DNA of 64,000 nucleotides from Pseudorhodobacter sp. PARRP1. GTDB lineage: Bacteria > Pseudomonadota > Alphaproteobacteria > Rhodobacterales > Rhodobacteraceae. Made by a program: the position numbers and the translations under genes. Where the stretch lies: NCBI GenBank assembly GCA_002256245.1, contig NKIU01000002.1:558001-622000 (forward strand). Reading direction: 5' to 3'. Shown here piece after piece: positions 26,015 through 35,086 of this stretch. Within the stretch, counting starts at the first letter, position 1; each line of letters begins with the position of its first letter. The notes below the pieces were generated by a model. That model did no database searches. It was not told the DNA's origin and saw nothing but the letters and a program-made list of their open reading frames with translations.

Positions 26015-26209
26015 GCGGGCTCCATTTTGGCAAGGCATGGCGGCAGCCTAGCGCAGAGAGCCGGGGATAGCGCGTGGTTTTTTGGGGCCTGCCGTTTGCC
26101 CCCGTGGTGCAGATTTGTGGGGATGGCACGCGGGCGCGCAAGATGCTGTGGCCCAAGGCACTGTCCAAGCCGGTTTGACACTATCGGGGCCGCGACCTAG
26201 TTTGCGGGC

Positions 26210-27430
26210 ATGACAAAAGCCCCCTCCCGCCATGCCATCATCTTTGTGTTGCTGTGCGTTCTGTTGGACATGATCGGCTTTGGCCTGATCATCCCGGTGC
26301 TGCCGCAACTGATCGAGCAGGTGGGGCAGGTTGATCTTTCCGAAGCGGCGGTGATCGGCGGCTGGATGTTTTTCGCCTTCTCGATGGCGCAGTTTGCGTT
26401 CAGCCCGCTGATGGGCAACCTTTCCGATCGCTTTGGCCGCCGCCCGCTGCTGTTGCTGGCGATTGCGGGGCTGGGGTTGGACAATCTGTTGCAGGGGTTG
26501 GCGCCGACGCTGATCTGGCTGTTTGTCGGCCGGGTGATTGCCGGGGTGTGCGGATCAAGCTGGGTGATTGCCAATGCGTTCATCACCGACATCACCGCCC
26601 CCGAGGAGCGCGCGAAGTATTTCGGCATGATGGGCGGCGCGTTCGGGCTGGGCTTTGTGCTGGGGCCGGCCTTGGGCGGGGTGCTGGGCGAGTTTGGGCC
26701 GCGCGTGCCGTTCTTTGTGGCGGCGGGGATTTCGGGGCTGAATTTCATCTATGGCTGGTTCGTGCTGCCCGAGACTTTGGCCCCGCAGAACCGCCGCGCG
26801 TTCAGCCTTGCACGCTCGAACCCCTTGGGCGCGTTCAAGGTGTTTCGCAGCTATCACGGCGTGGTGCCGATGTGCGCGGTGCTGTTTGCATTTTTCTTTT
26901 TCACCAGCGTCTATCCCGCGATCTGGCCCTATTGGGGGATGGCGAAATTTGGCTGGTCGCCTGCGATGGTGGGGGTGACGCTGGCGGTGTTTGGCATCGT
27001 GATGGCGGGGTTTCAGGGCGGGTTGACCGGCGTTGGGGTGACGTGGTTTGGCGAGCGCAATCTGGCGCTGATCGGGCTGGTCTCGGCGCTGATCGCGGCG
27101 GCGGGCTATGGCGTGGCGGGGTCGCTGACGGTGGTTGTGGTGTTGATGATCGTGCATGGGCCGGAAGGTTTTGTGCATCCGATGCTGACCGCGATGATGA
27201 CCAAAGCGGTGCCCGATGATGCGCAGGGCGAATTGCAGGGTGGCATTTCGGCGATTATGAACGTGGCGATGTTGGCGGGCACGGTGTTTTTTAGCCAGAT
27301 ATTCGGATATTTCATGGCTCCGGGGGGCTGGCAATCGCCGGATGTGGCGTTCTTTGTGGCGGGGGCGGGGATGGCGGCCACGCTGGTGTTGTTCGTGCTG
27401 ATCGTGCCGGGTGAGGAGAAAAGGTTATGA
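26210..27430 (+). CDS. TetA-like MFS efflux transporter
   Basis: 406 aa with 12 predicted TM helices. The motif GNLSDRFGRRPLLL (motif A) lies between TM2 and TM3, and the family start is FVLLCVLLDMIGFGLIIPVL, as in TCR/Tet drug:proton antiporters. The presence of this motif marks an MFS exporter, not tetracycline resistance as such. The 3' end overlaps the next gene's ATG (ATGA-type), so an aminotransferase is co-translated. A function exporting the aminotransferase product is conceivable but unsupported. Confidence 0.88.
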   Translation: MTKAPSRHAIIFVLLCVLLDMIGFGLIIPVLPQLIEQVGQVDLSEAAVIGGWMFFAFSMAQFAFSPLMGNLSDRFGRRPLLLLAIAGLGLDNLLQGLAPTLIWLFVGRVIAGVCGSSWVIANAFITDITAPEERAKYFGMMGGAFGLGFVLGPALGGVLGEFGPRVPFFVAAGISGLNFIYGWFVLPETLAPQNRRAFSLARSNPLGAFKVFRSYHGVVPMCAVLFAFFFFTSVYPAIWPYWGMAKFGWSPAMVGVTLAVFGIVMAGFQGGLTGVGVTWFGERNLALIGLVSALIAAAGYGVAGSLTVVVVLMIVHGPEGFVHPMLTAMMTKAVPDDAQGELQGGISAIMNVAMLAGTVFFSQIFGYFMAPGGWQSPDVAFFVAGAGMAATLVLFVLIVPGEEKRL

Positions 27431-28662
27431 GCGAAGAACGCTTTGAGGGCAGTTTTACCCAGCAAGAGCCGATCCCCGAGGCGGGAATAGAGGCCGCGAT
27501 TGCCGTGCTGCGGCATGGGCGTTTGCACCGCTATAACACGGTGGCAGGCGAGATCGCCGAGGCAGCCCTGCTCGAGGAAGAATTCGCCAGCCTGATCGGG
27601 GCGAAATACTGTCTTGCGGTGGCCTCGGGCGGCTATGCTTTGGGCTGCGCCTTGCGGGCCGTGGGGGTGGTTGCGGGCGATGCCGTGCTTACCAATGCGT
27701 TCACGCTGGCCCCGGTGCCGGGGGCGATTGCCAGTGTGGGCGCGCGTCCGGTGTTTGTGGAAGTGACCGAAGCCTTGGTGCTGGATTTTGCCGATCTTGA
27801 GGCGAAGGCGCGGGCAACTGGGGCCCGCGTGCTGATGCTGTCGCATATGCGCGGCCATCTGTGCGATATGGAGGCGCTGGTGGCTTTGTGCGCGCGGCTG
27901 GGCGTGCAGATCATCGAGGATTGCGCGCATACGATGGGGGCTGCGTGGAACGGCGTGCCGTCCGGGCGGCATGGCGTGGTGGGTTGCTATTCGATGCAGA
28001 CCTACAAGCACATCAATTCGGGCGAGGGCGGATTTCTGATCTCGGATGATGCAGGCGTGATGGCGCGGGCGGTGCTTTTGTCGGGGTCGTATATGCTTTA
28101 CGCCCGTCACCGCGCGGCGCCGCCGCCCGAGGCGTTTGAGGATGTGCGGATGGTGACGCCCAACGTCTCGGGGCGGATGGACAATCTGCGCGCGGCGATC
28201 CTGCGGCCGCAACTGGCGCTGATCCCCGACCGGGTGGTGCGCTGGGGCGCGCGCTACCGCGCGTTGGAGGCGGGCTTGCGTGGCGTGCCGGGGCTGACAC
28301 TGGTAGAGCGGCCCGAGGCGGAGACCTATGTCGGATCGTCGTTCCAGTTTTTGCTGCCCGATTGGTCGGCGGCGCGGATTGGGGCGTTTCTGGGCCGGGC
28401 CTTGGCGCGCGGGGTCGAGTTGAAATGGTTCGGCGCGGCGGACCCGGTGGCGTTTACCTCGCGCTATCAGCACTGGGGCTATGCCGCGCCGCAAAGCCTG
28501 CCGCAGACCGACCGGATTCTGGCCGGGGTGGTGGATATGCGGGTGCCACTGACGTTTTCGGTGGAAGATTGCGCGCAAGTCGCGCGGATCATCCGGGCCG
28601 AGGCGCTGATCGTGGGGCAGGGCCCAGAGCCAGAGGCGGTGGCGTTGCCGGTTATTCAGTAG
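27427..28662 (+). CDS. DegT/DnrJ/EryC1/StrS aminotransferase
   Basis: 411 aa PLP enzyme of the sugar-aminotransferase family. The PLP Lys is K194 in QTYKHINSGEGG. The Asp that holds the pyridine nitrogen is D165 in IIEDCAH. The family normally transfers an amino group onto keto-sugar nucleotides for antibiotic or surface-polysaccharide sugars. No other sugar genes are adjacent, only the coupled MFS transporter, whose stop overlaps the start by 4 nt. Substrate unknown. Confidence 0.88.
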   Translation: MSEERFEGSFTQQEPIPEAGIEAAIAVLRHGRLHRYNTVAGEIAEAALLEEEFASLIGAKYCLAVASGGYALGCALRAVGVVAGDAVLTNAFTLAPVPGAIASVGARPVFVEVTEALVLDFADLEAKARATGARVLMLSHMRGHLCDMEALVALCARLGVQIIEDCAHTMGAAWNGVPSGRHGVVGCYSMQTYKHINSGEGGFLISDDAGVMARAVLLSGSYMLYARHRAAPPPEAFEDVRMVTPNVSGRMDNLRAAILRPQLALIPDRVVRWGARYRALEAGLRGVPGLTLVERPEAETYVGSSFQFLLPDWSAARIGAFLGRALARGVELKWFGAADPVAFTSRYQHWGYAAPQSLPQTDRILAGVVDMRVPLTFSVEDCAQVARIIRAEALIVGQGPEPEAVALPVIQ

Positions 28663-28687
28663 CCGTCGCTTGGGCGTCGGGCGCGCT

Positions 28688-28757
28688 TGGGGGTTTCACA
28701 CCCCCAGCGGGTTTGTGCCAAACCCGCTCCCCCGTGGGATATTTTTGAACAGATGAA
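28688..28757 (+). repeat. Repeat element F (terminator-like)
   Basis: Two stem-loops, GGGGGTTTCACACCCCC and GCGGGTTT-GTGCC-AAACCCGC, then GTGGGATATTTTTGAACAGATGAAAAA. The GATATTTTT core and AGATGAA tail relate it to elements A to E, although the stem sequence is unrelated. It starts 26 nt after the aminotransferase stop. Confidence 0.55.
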
Positions 28758-28893
28758 AAATTTTAGACAAGTTTTAGCGGATTTCTGCGGCTTGGCGGGA
28801 TGGCGCGCGCGGTGTGCGGCGGACTTTGAGAAATCAAAGCGGGTGTGTTAGCCTGTCGGCATTTAAGGCGACACTTTCATTTTGGAGACAGTC

Positions 28894-29853
28894 ATGGGTT
28901 TGCAGGCGCAGCTTTATCCGTTTCAGTATGTCAATCAGCTTCGGTCTTTGGTTATTCCGGGCTATACGGGCTACCCTGGTGGGGTGGTGGCGATCACGCG
29001 GTATGTTTCGGCCAATACGATGTTTGGCGGGGCCAACCTTGCCTCGGTGCTGCGGCAGGCTTTGGCGCAGGCGGGGACGGCGGCGGATCGCAGCACGTTG
29101 GCGGGGGCGGGGGTTGCCCGGGTGTTTACCGGGCAGGGGATGCCGGAGGATTTCATCACCGTTCTCAGCATGGTGGACAGGCTTGCGGGGCCGTTGGCCA
29201 AGAATGCGACGCTGGCGCCGTTTTTCAAGCAGACCGATTATCTGCAGGCCATGCTGGATGCGTCGGTTCTGGGGCAGGATTGTATCGGCTTTGTCGGCAC
29301 GTATCTGGCGACGGCGGGGATCGAGCAAAGCTATGTCGGGCGCAGGCCGCTGGATTACGCCGCCCGCTTCAAGCCTGTGGGCAAGCTGGCGGATGTCGAT
29401 GTGGGCTCTGTGTTGATGCTGACCAGTGGGATGCATATCCAGATCGTCGATTGGGTCTGGGAGCGATCCGAGCGGCAGTTGGTGATCGACATTTGTCAGG
29501 CGTCCAGCATGAAGGATCACGACGATTCCAAGGGGCCGCAATGCAATGCGCGGGTGACGTTGACGGCAGGGGGCGGGGATTTTCTGCCGATCGAGAAATT
29601 CCGCGCGGCCAAAGACAGCAAATCGCAATGGGCGGCCTATCAGGAGGCGGCCACTGCCGCAAAGACCCCTGCGACGGACAACGGCTATGAGATGTATCTG
29701 CGCAAGCAGATGACCCAGCATGGCATTGCCACCGGCTATCTCAGTGGTGCGATCTTTCAGCTTTCGGGGGGTGGCACACCGGGCAATCCGGTGGGCGGGT
29801 CGGTTTATGCGGGCACCTTGCCGGGGCTGACGATGGCCGCGTCCCTGGCTTAG
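28894..29853 (+). CDS. Unrecognised protein, possible NlpC/P60-like cysteine peptidase core
   Basis: 319 aa from the ATG at 28894 (GGAG 6 nt upstream). No signal peptide or TM segment is visible. Around residue 130 the sequence LGQDCIGFVGTYLATAGI resembles the NlpC/P60 catalytic box D-C-x-G-F-V. About 50 residues later, VGSVLMLTSGMHIQIVDWV resembles the G-D...H-x-G-I box, giving candidate C130 and H181. The third catalytic residue is not evident. The N-terminal third (about 100 residues, VAITRYVSANTMFGGANLAS) and the Gly-rich C-terminus are not recognised. Its TAG lies in the first unit of an 18-bp tandem array. If correct, it would cleave peptide or peptidoglycan amide bonds; this is inference. 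Confidence 0.5.
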   Translation: MGLQAQLYPFQYVNQLRSLVIPGYTGYPGGVVAITRYVSANTMFGGANLASVLRQALAQAGTAADRSTLAGAGVARVFTGQGMPEDFITVLSMVDRLAGPLAKNATLAPFFKQTDYLQAMLDASVLGQDCIGFVGTYLATAGIEQSYVGRRPLDYAARFKPVGKLADVDVGSVLMLTSGMHIQIVDWVWERSERQLVIDICQASSMKDHDDSKGPQCNARVTLTAGGGDFLPIEKFRAAKDSKSQWAAYQEAATAAKTPATDNGYEMYLRKQMTQHGIATGYLSGAIFQLSGGGTPGNPVGGSVYAGTLPGLTMAASLA

Positions 29854-29900
29854 GGTTTTGCTGGGGCTTAGGGTTTTGCCGGGGCTTAGGGTTTTGCCGG
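29847..29900. repeat. Tandem array, 3 x 18 bp, carrying stop codons
   Basis: GGCTTAGGGTTTTGCTGG then GGCTTAGGGTTTTGCCGG twice. The plus-strand TAG of the upstream gene is in unit 1, and the minus-strand TAA of creA is in unit 3, repeated in frame in units 2 and 1. The array lies exactly between two convergent genes. Confidence 0.9.
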
Positions 29901-30341
29901 ATTATACAGCGGCACCGTCGAGATCGACATCTTGGCCGAGCCGTCGGTAAGTTCGGTCGCATGGGTGAGATAGACCAGCACCTGGTTTTTCTGATCAAAA
30001 ATCCGGGTGACGTTCAGCGATTTGAACACCAGAGAGCGGCCTTCGCTGAACACCTCCTCGCCCGCTTCCGAGGTGTCAATGTCACCAAGGCTGATCGGCC
30101 CGGTTTGACGGCAGGCGATTGAGGCGTTGGAGGGGTCTTCGAACCAGTTGCCCTTTGACAGCCGGTCCCACATCGAGCGCTCAAAATAGCTGATGTGGCA
30201 GGTGACGCCCTGCACCTTGGGGTCGGGGATGGCCTCGATGATGATGTCATTGCCGACCCAATCGACGCCGACTCGGCCCACTTCTTCGGCCTGTGCGGCC
30301 AGCGGCATCAGGGCAAGGGCAAGCGTGGCAAACAGGCGCAT
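29886..30341 (-). CDS. creA: CreA-family periplasmic protein
   Basis: 151 aa from the ATG at 30341 with a clear signal peptide (MRLFATLALALMPLAAQA). The mature protein matches CreA: EVGRVGVDWVGNDIIIEAIP then VTCHISYFERSMWDRL and the SIACRQTGPI block with two Cys that probably form a disulfide. The family is a conserved uncharacterised periplasmic protein in proteobacteria. The gene is divergent from the nuo operon and shares the spacer that contains a 27-bp palindrome. Its 3' end is triplicated by the 18-bp tandem array. Confidence 0.9.
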   Translation of the reverse strand: MRLFATLALALMPLAAQAEEVGRVGVDWVGNDIIIEAIPDPKVQGVTCHISYFERSMWDRLSKGNWFEDPSNASIACRQTGPISLGDIDTSEAGEEVFSEGRSLVFKSLNVTRIFDQKNQVLVYLTHATELTDGSAKMSISTVPLYNPAKP

Positions 30342-30430
30342 GATAAGACTTTCCGACGGGGCTTTGCAGCGTTTTCTGCCTGTTAGATGGGCAGTTTGCT
30401 GCGTTTGCACAAGTGGGCGGATCTTTGGGT

Positions 30431-30457
30431 AATTCCTTAGTGAAACACTAGGTAATT
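30431..30457. promoter_or_regulatory. 27-bp imperfect palindrome between creA and nuoA
   Basis: Centre TTAGTG-AAA-CACTA, with outer AATT arms; 10 of 13 base pairs across the dyad match. It lies about 90 nt upstream of creA and 155 nt upstream of nuoA, in AT-rich spacer DNA. The size and symmetry are those of a dimeric regulator site. It does not match the FNR (TTGAT-N4-ATCAA) pattern. The regulator is unknown. Confidence 0.45.
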
Positions 30458-30516
30458 AAACCGCAAATACCAAGGGCTTAGCAGCTGGTTGCGGCATCTT
30501 TTCCTGCGGGCTTTGG

Positions 30517-30545
30517 TTGACCCCGCCGAGGGGCCGGAGTAAACG
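30517..30545 (+). promoter_or_regulatory. Candidate sigma-70-type promoter of nuo
   Basis: TTGACC, a 17-nt spacer, then TAAACG. Predicted transcription start near 30552, about 60 nt before the GTG of nuoA. The -35 is good, the -10 is poor. Given as a candidate only. Confidence 0.3.
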
Positions 30546-30612
30546 GATGGCCAAGAGTGACGTGGGCCAAAGCGCTTGCGGCGCGTATCTGCCAGCAGAA
30601 GGAGCGCTTCGC

Positions 30613-31502
<890 letters not shown>

Positions 31503-31511
31503 GGGGGCGAT

Positions 31512-32108
31512 ATGGCTGATTTGATGCAACTCGCCGCGTATCTGACGGAAAAGCGCCCGGATGCGGTGCTGGCGACGGAACTGGCGTTTGGCGAATTGAA
31601 CGTGACGGTGGCGCTGCCCGCGCTGGTGTCGTTTATAGGTTTTCTGACCGTTGATCCGGCCTGCAAGTTTTCTTCGCTGGTCGATATCACCGCCGTTGAT
31701 CACCCCGAACGGGCAGAGCGGTTTGACGTGGTTTACCACTTCCTGTCGATGTACACCAACGCCCGCATCCGGCTGAAGGTCGCGGTCGGCGAGGATGACA
31801 TGGTGCCGTCGATCCATCTGATCCACCCCTCGGCCAACTGGTTTGAGCGGGAGGTGTTCGATATGTTCGGCATCCTGTTCTCGGGCCACCCCGACCTGCG
31901 GCGGATTTTGACGGATTACGGTTTCCGCGGCCATCCTTTGCGCAAGGATTTCCCGACCACCGGCTACACCGAAGTGCGCTATGACGAGGCGCAAAAGCGG
32001 GTCGTGTATGAGCCTGTCAGTCTGGTGCAGGAATACCGTCAATTTGATTTCATGAGCCCGTGGGAGAGTGCGAAATACATCCTTCCCGGCGATGGGAAGA
32101 AGGCGTGA
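31512..32108 (+). CDS. nuoC: NADH-quinone oxidoreductase subunit C
   Basis: A 198-aa peripheral-arm subunit that holds NuoB and NuoD at the membrane interface. The 30-kDa subunit motif [37 protein letters not shown] is present (ERE-DMFGI at about 115). Starts 10 nt after nuoB. The C-terminal block [13 protein letters not shown] is typical of alphaproteobacterial NuoC. Separate from NuoD, unlike the fused NuoCD of enterobacteria. Confidence 0.96.
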   Translation: MADLMQLAAYLTEKRPDAVLATELAFGELNVTVALPALVSFIGFLTVDPACKFSSLVDITAVDHPERAERFDVVYHFLSMYTNARIRLKVAVGEDDMVPSIHLIHPSANWFEREVFDMFGILFSGHPDLRRILTDYGFRGHPLRKDFPTTGYTEVRYDEAQKRVVYEPVSLVQEYRQFDFMSPWESAKYILPGDGKKA

Positions 32109-32113
32109 ACGCG

Positions 32114-33352
32114 ATGATGGACGGCGATATCCGGCAGAACAGCTATGATGATGGCACCGCTGACACCCTGACGGGCGAGCAGCGCATCCGCAATTTCAAC
32201 ATCAACTTCGGCCCGCAACACCCTGCCGCGCATGGTGTTTTGCGTCTGGTGCTGGAGTTGGACGGCGAGATTGTTGAACGTTGCGATCCGCACATCGGCT
32301 TGCTGCACCGTGGCACCGAAAAGCTGATGGAAAGCCGGACCTATCTGCAAAACCTGCCGTATTTTGATCGGCTGGATTATGTGGCGCCGATGAATCAGGA
32401 ACATGCCTGGTGTCTGGCGATCGAGCGGTTGACGGGCACTGCGGTGCCGCGCCGCGCCAGCCTGATCCGGGTGCTTTATTCGGAAATCGGCCGGATTTTG
32501 AACCACTTGCTGAACACCACCACGCAAGCGATGGACGTGGGCGCGCTGACGCCGCCGCTGTGGGGCTTTGAAGAGCGTGAAAAGCTGATGGTGTTCTACG
32601 AGCGGGCTTGCGGTGCGCGTCTGCACGCCGCCTATTTCCGCCCCGGTGGTGTGCATCAAGACCTGACGCCCGACCTGATCAACGACATCGAGGCTTGGAC
32701 CGAGACCTTCCCGAAGGTGCTCGACGATCTGCACGGCCTTCTGACCGAAAACCGCATCTTCAAGCAGCGCAATGCCGATATTGGCGTGGTGACGGAAGAC
32801 GATATCCAGAAATACGGCTTCTCGGGCGTGATGGTGCGCGGATCGGGTCTGGCGTGGGATTTGCGCCGCTCGCAACCCTATGAATGCTATGACGAATTCG
32901 AGTTCAAGGTGCCGGTCGGCAAGAACGGCGATTGCTATGATCGCTATCTGTGCCGGATGGAGGAGATGACGCAATCCATCCACATCATCCGCCAGTGCAT
33001 CACCAAACTGCGCGCCGAACCGGGTGAGGTTCTGTCGCGTGGCAAGATCACCCCGCCGAAACGTGGCGAGATGAAAACCTCGATGGAGGCTTTGATCCAC
33101 CACTTCAAACTTTACACCGAGGGCTTCCACGTGCCCGCGGGTGAGGTTTACGCGGCGGTGGAAGCGCCGAAGGGCGAGTTTGGCGTGTATCTGAAGGCCG
33201 ATGGCTCTAACAAGCCCTACCGCGCCAAAATCCGCGCGCCGGGTTTCCTGCATTTGCAGGCGATGGATTACATCTGCAAGGGCCACCAGTTGGCCGACGT
33301 TTCTGCAATCATCGGCACGATGGATATCGTGTTCGGGGAGGTTGACCGCTAA
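32114..33352 (+). CDS. nuoD: NADH-quinone oxidoreductase subunit D
   Basis: 412 aa. Quinone-binding 49-kDa subunit related to the [NiFe] hydrogenase large subunit. [14 protein letters not shown] (His of the quinone headgroup pocket), [15 protein letters not shown], and the [17 protein letters not shown] segment are visible. ATG 32114 is preceded by GAAGAAGG at 10 nt; 32117 is the alternative. The longer track ORF start is inside nuoC. Confidence 0.95.
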   Translation: MMDGDIRQNSYDDGTADTLTGEQRIRNFNINFGPQHPAAHGVLRLVLELDGEIVERCDPHIGLLHRGTEKLMESRTYLQNLPYFDRLDYVAPMNQEHAWCLAIERLTGTAVPRRASLIRVLYSEIGRILNHLLNTTTQAMDVGALTPPLWGFEEREKLMVFYERACGARLHAAYFRPGGVHQDLTPDLINDIEAWTETFPKVLDDLHGLLTENRIFKQRNADIGVVTEDDIQKYGFSGVMVRGSGLAWDLRRSQPYECYDEFEFKVPVGKNGDCYDRYLCRMEEMTQSIHIIRQCITKLRAEPGEVLSRGKITPPKRGEMKTSMEALIHHFKLYTEGFHVPAGEVYAAVEAPKGEFGVYLKADGSNKPYRAKIRAPGFLHLQAMDYICKGHQLADVSAIIGTMDIVFGEVDR

Positions 33353-34569
33353 TGCTGCGCCGTCTGCACAAAGAACAACCAAGCTCGTTTGAATTTACCC
33401 CGGCCAATATGGCTTGGGCGGAAGGGCAGATCGCGAAATATCCCGCTGGGCGGCAGGCTTCGGCGGTGATCCCGCTGCTGTGGCGCGCGCAGGAACAGCA
33501 CGGCTGGCTGACCCGTCCGGCGATTGAATATGTCGCCGATATGCTGGGCATGGCCTATATCCGGGCGCTGGAAGTCGCGACGTTCTACTTTATGTTCCAG
33601 TTGCAACCCGTTGGTTCTGTGGCACATATCCAGATTTGCGGCACCACGTCCTGCATGATCTGCGGCGCCGAGGAGTTGATCGCGGTTTGCCGCGAGCTGG
33701 TGGCCGACAAGGCGCATGCGCTTTCGGCGGATGGCAAGTTCAGCTGGGAAGAGGTTGAGTGCATGGGTGCCTGCGCCAATGCGCCGATGGCCCAGATCGG
33801 CAAGGACTATTACGAGGATTTGACGGCAGACAAGCTGCGTGCGCTGATCGGGCGCTTCAGCAACGGCGAAGTGCCGGTGCCGGGGCCGCAGAACGGGCGC
33901 TATGCGGCAGAGCCGTTGTCGGGCCTGACCTCGCTGAAAGCGCATGAGGCAGGGCGCAAGCAATATAACGCAAGCGCCCAGAATGCGGTGGATATTGGCG
34001 ACACGGTCAAGCGGATTGATGGCACCGAAGTGCCGCTGCTGACACCGTGGATTCCCAAGATCGTGGCGGCTGATCCGAAACTGGCGGCCATGCCCGAGGC
34101 GGTGACGCCTGCGGTTGGCGCTCCGGTGGAACCAAAGCCCGGTGCGGCGGCGGTGGCCGACAAGACGGGTGCGACCGTGCACGAGGCGCCTGCGATGTCG
34201 AAGGGCCGCCCGGTCGCCGATGGCAATGCGCCCGAGGCGACGCCGCTTGCGACGCCCGCCGCCAAATCGCCCGCTCCGATGGGCGAGAGCAAGCCTGCGG
34301 CCTTGGCTGCGCCGCGCGGTGGTGTGGCGGATGATCTGCAAAAGATCGAAGGCATCGGGCCGGTGCTGGAAAAGCTGTGTCACGGTTTGGGGATTTTCCA
34401 CTTTGACCAGATCGCGGCATTCGGGCCTGCCGAAATCGCCTGGATGGATGGCAACCTGAAGGGCTTCCGGGGCCGTGTGAGCCGCGATAAATGGGTGGCG
34501 CAGGCCAAGCTGATTGGTGAGATCGGGGTCGATGCCTTCCTGATCCGCGCCAAGACCAATGATTACTGA
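33352..34569 (+). CDS. nuoE: NADH-quinone oxidoreductase subunit E with C-terminal extension
   Basis: 405 aa, more than twice the roughly 160-aa core. Residues 1-170 are the [2Fe-2S] N1a subunit: C96 and C101 (ICGTTSC) with C137 and C141 (CMGAC). A Pro/Ala-rich linker (about 190-320) joins a C-terminal helix-hairpin-helix region, [20 protein letters not shown] (from about 326) and [17 protein letters not shown] recall that R. capsulatus NuoE is similarly long (about 389 aa), so this is a rhodobacteral feature. Starts in nuoD stop (TAATG). The role of the extension is unknown. Confidence 0.94.
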   Translation: MLRRLHKEQPSSFEFTPANMAWAEGQIAKYPAGRQASAVIPLLWRAQEQHGWLTRPAIEYVADMLGMAYIRALEVATFYFMFQLQPVGSVAHIQICGTTSCMICGAEELIAVCRELVADKAHALSADGKFSWEEVECMGACANAPMAQIGKDYYEDLTADKLRALIGRFSNGEVPVPGPQNGRYAAEPLSGLTSLKAHEAGRKQYNASAQNAVDIGDTVKRIDGTEVPLLTPWIPKIVAADPKLAAMPEAVTPAVGAPVEPKPGAAAVADKTGATVHEAPAMSKGRPVADGNAPEATPLATPAAKSPAPMGESKPAALAAPRGGVADDLQKIEGIGPVLEKLCHGLGIFHFDQIAAFGPAEIAWMDGNLKGFRGRVSRDKWVAQAKLIGEIGVDAFLIRAKTNDY

Positions 34570-34577
34570 GGGTAGTG

Positions 34578-34844
34578 ATGGACCATTCACATGACCATGC
34601 AAGCGTTGATGGGCCTTGGGCTGGCGGCTGGCTTGTTGCTGTTCTGGCCGCTGTGATCGCGGCTGGTCTGGCGGCGTGGCTGGGCAATGTCGGCGGTTGG
34701 GGGCTGGTGATCGTGGGGCTGGTGGTGTTTGGCGTATATGCCGTGCTGCTTGGCAATGGTGGGGTAGAGTTGACCGTCACCGCTGACCACGGCCACGACG
34801 ATCACGGCCACGACGATCATGCTCACGGCCACGGGCATCACTGA
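34578..34844 (+). CDS. Nuo-operon ORF: membrane protein with His-rich tail
   Basis: 88-aa protein (ATG 34578; GTG 34575 is the alternative) with two hydrophobic segments (LVAVLAAVIAAGLAAWLG and GLVIVGLVVFGVYAVLLG) and a C-terminal tail of alternating Asp/His/Gly, DHGHDDHGHDDHAHGHGHH. Such tails bind Ni, Zn or Fe. The N-terminus (MDHSHDHAS) is also His-rich. It lies between nuoE and nuoF. In R. capsulatus the nuo operon also contains several unidentified ORFs; whether this is one of them cannot be told from sequence. Function unknown. Confidence 0.75.
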   Translation: MDHSHDHASVDGPWAGGWLVAVLAAVIAAGLAAWLGNVGGWGLVIVGLVVFGVYAVLLGNGGVELTVTADHGHDDHGHDDHAHGHGHH

Positions 34845-34851
34845 GGCGAAG

Positions 34852-35073
34852 ATGACAGATCCCGATCCGAAAGAGGCACGACTTGCGCGACAAACCAGGC
34901 TGGTGGCTTTGGTGATCGCAGGGACGATGCTGCTTTGGTTGGGGGGCCAGCAGATTGGCGCGGAACTGGGCTTGCCGCTCAAGTATGCGCTGCTGATCGA
35001 TCTGGCGGCTTTGGCGGGGTTCATCTGGGCCATGGCTGTGACGTATCAAATTTGGCGCGCGCGCCGCACGTAA
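34852..35073 (+). CDS. DUF5337-like small membrane protein in nuo operon
   Basis: 73 aa from the ATG at 34852 ([20 protein letters not shown]). Two hydrophobic segments ([19 protein letters not shown] and [19 protein letters not shown]). I recall a small rhodobacteral family DUF5337 with a similar N-terminus encoded in nuo operons. Seven nt separate it from the His-rich ORF, and it precedes nuoF by 13 nt. Could be an assembly factor for the peripheral arm; there is no direct evidence. Confidence 0.7.
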   Translation: MTDPDPKEARLARQTRLVALVIAGTMLLWLGGQQIGAELGLPLKYALLIDLAALAGFIWAMAVTYQIWRARRT

Positions 35074-35086
35074 GGAAGGGGCAAAC

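Noticed and set aside
26210-27430. Tetracycline resistance gene
   Set aside because: Only the general TetA-like MFS motif is seen; nothing supports antibiotic resistance as its function.
30431-30457. FNR/FnrL site upstream of nuo
   Set aside because: The dyad is TTAGTG/CACTA; it does not match TTGAT-N4-ATCAA.
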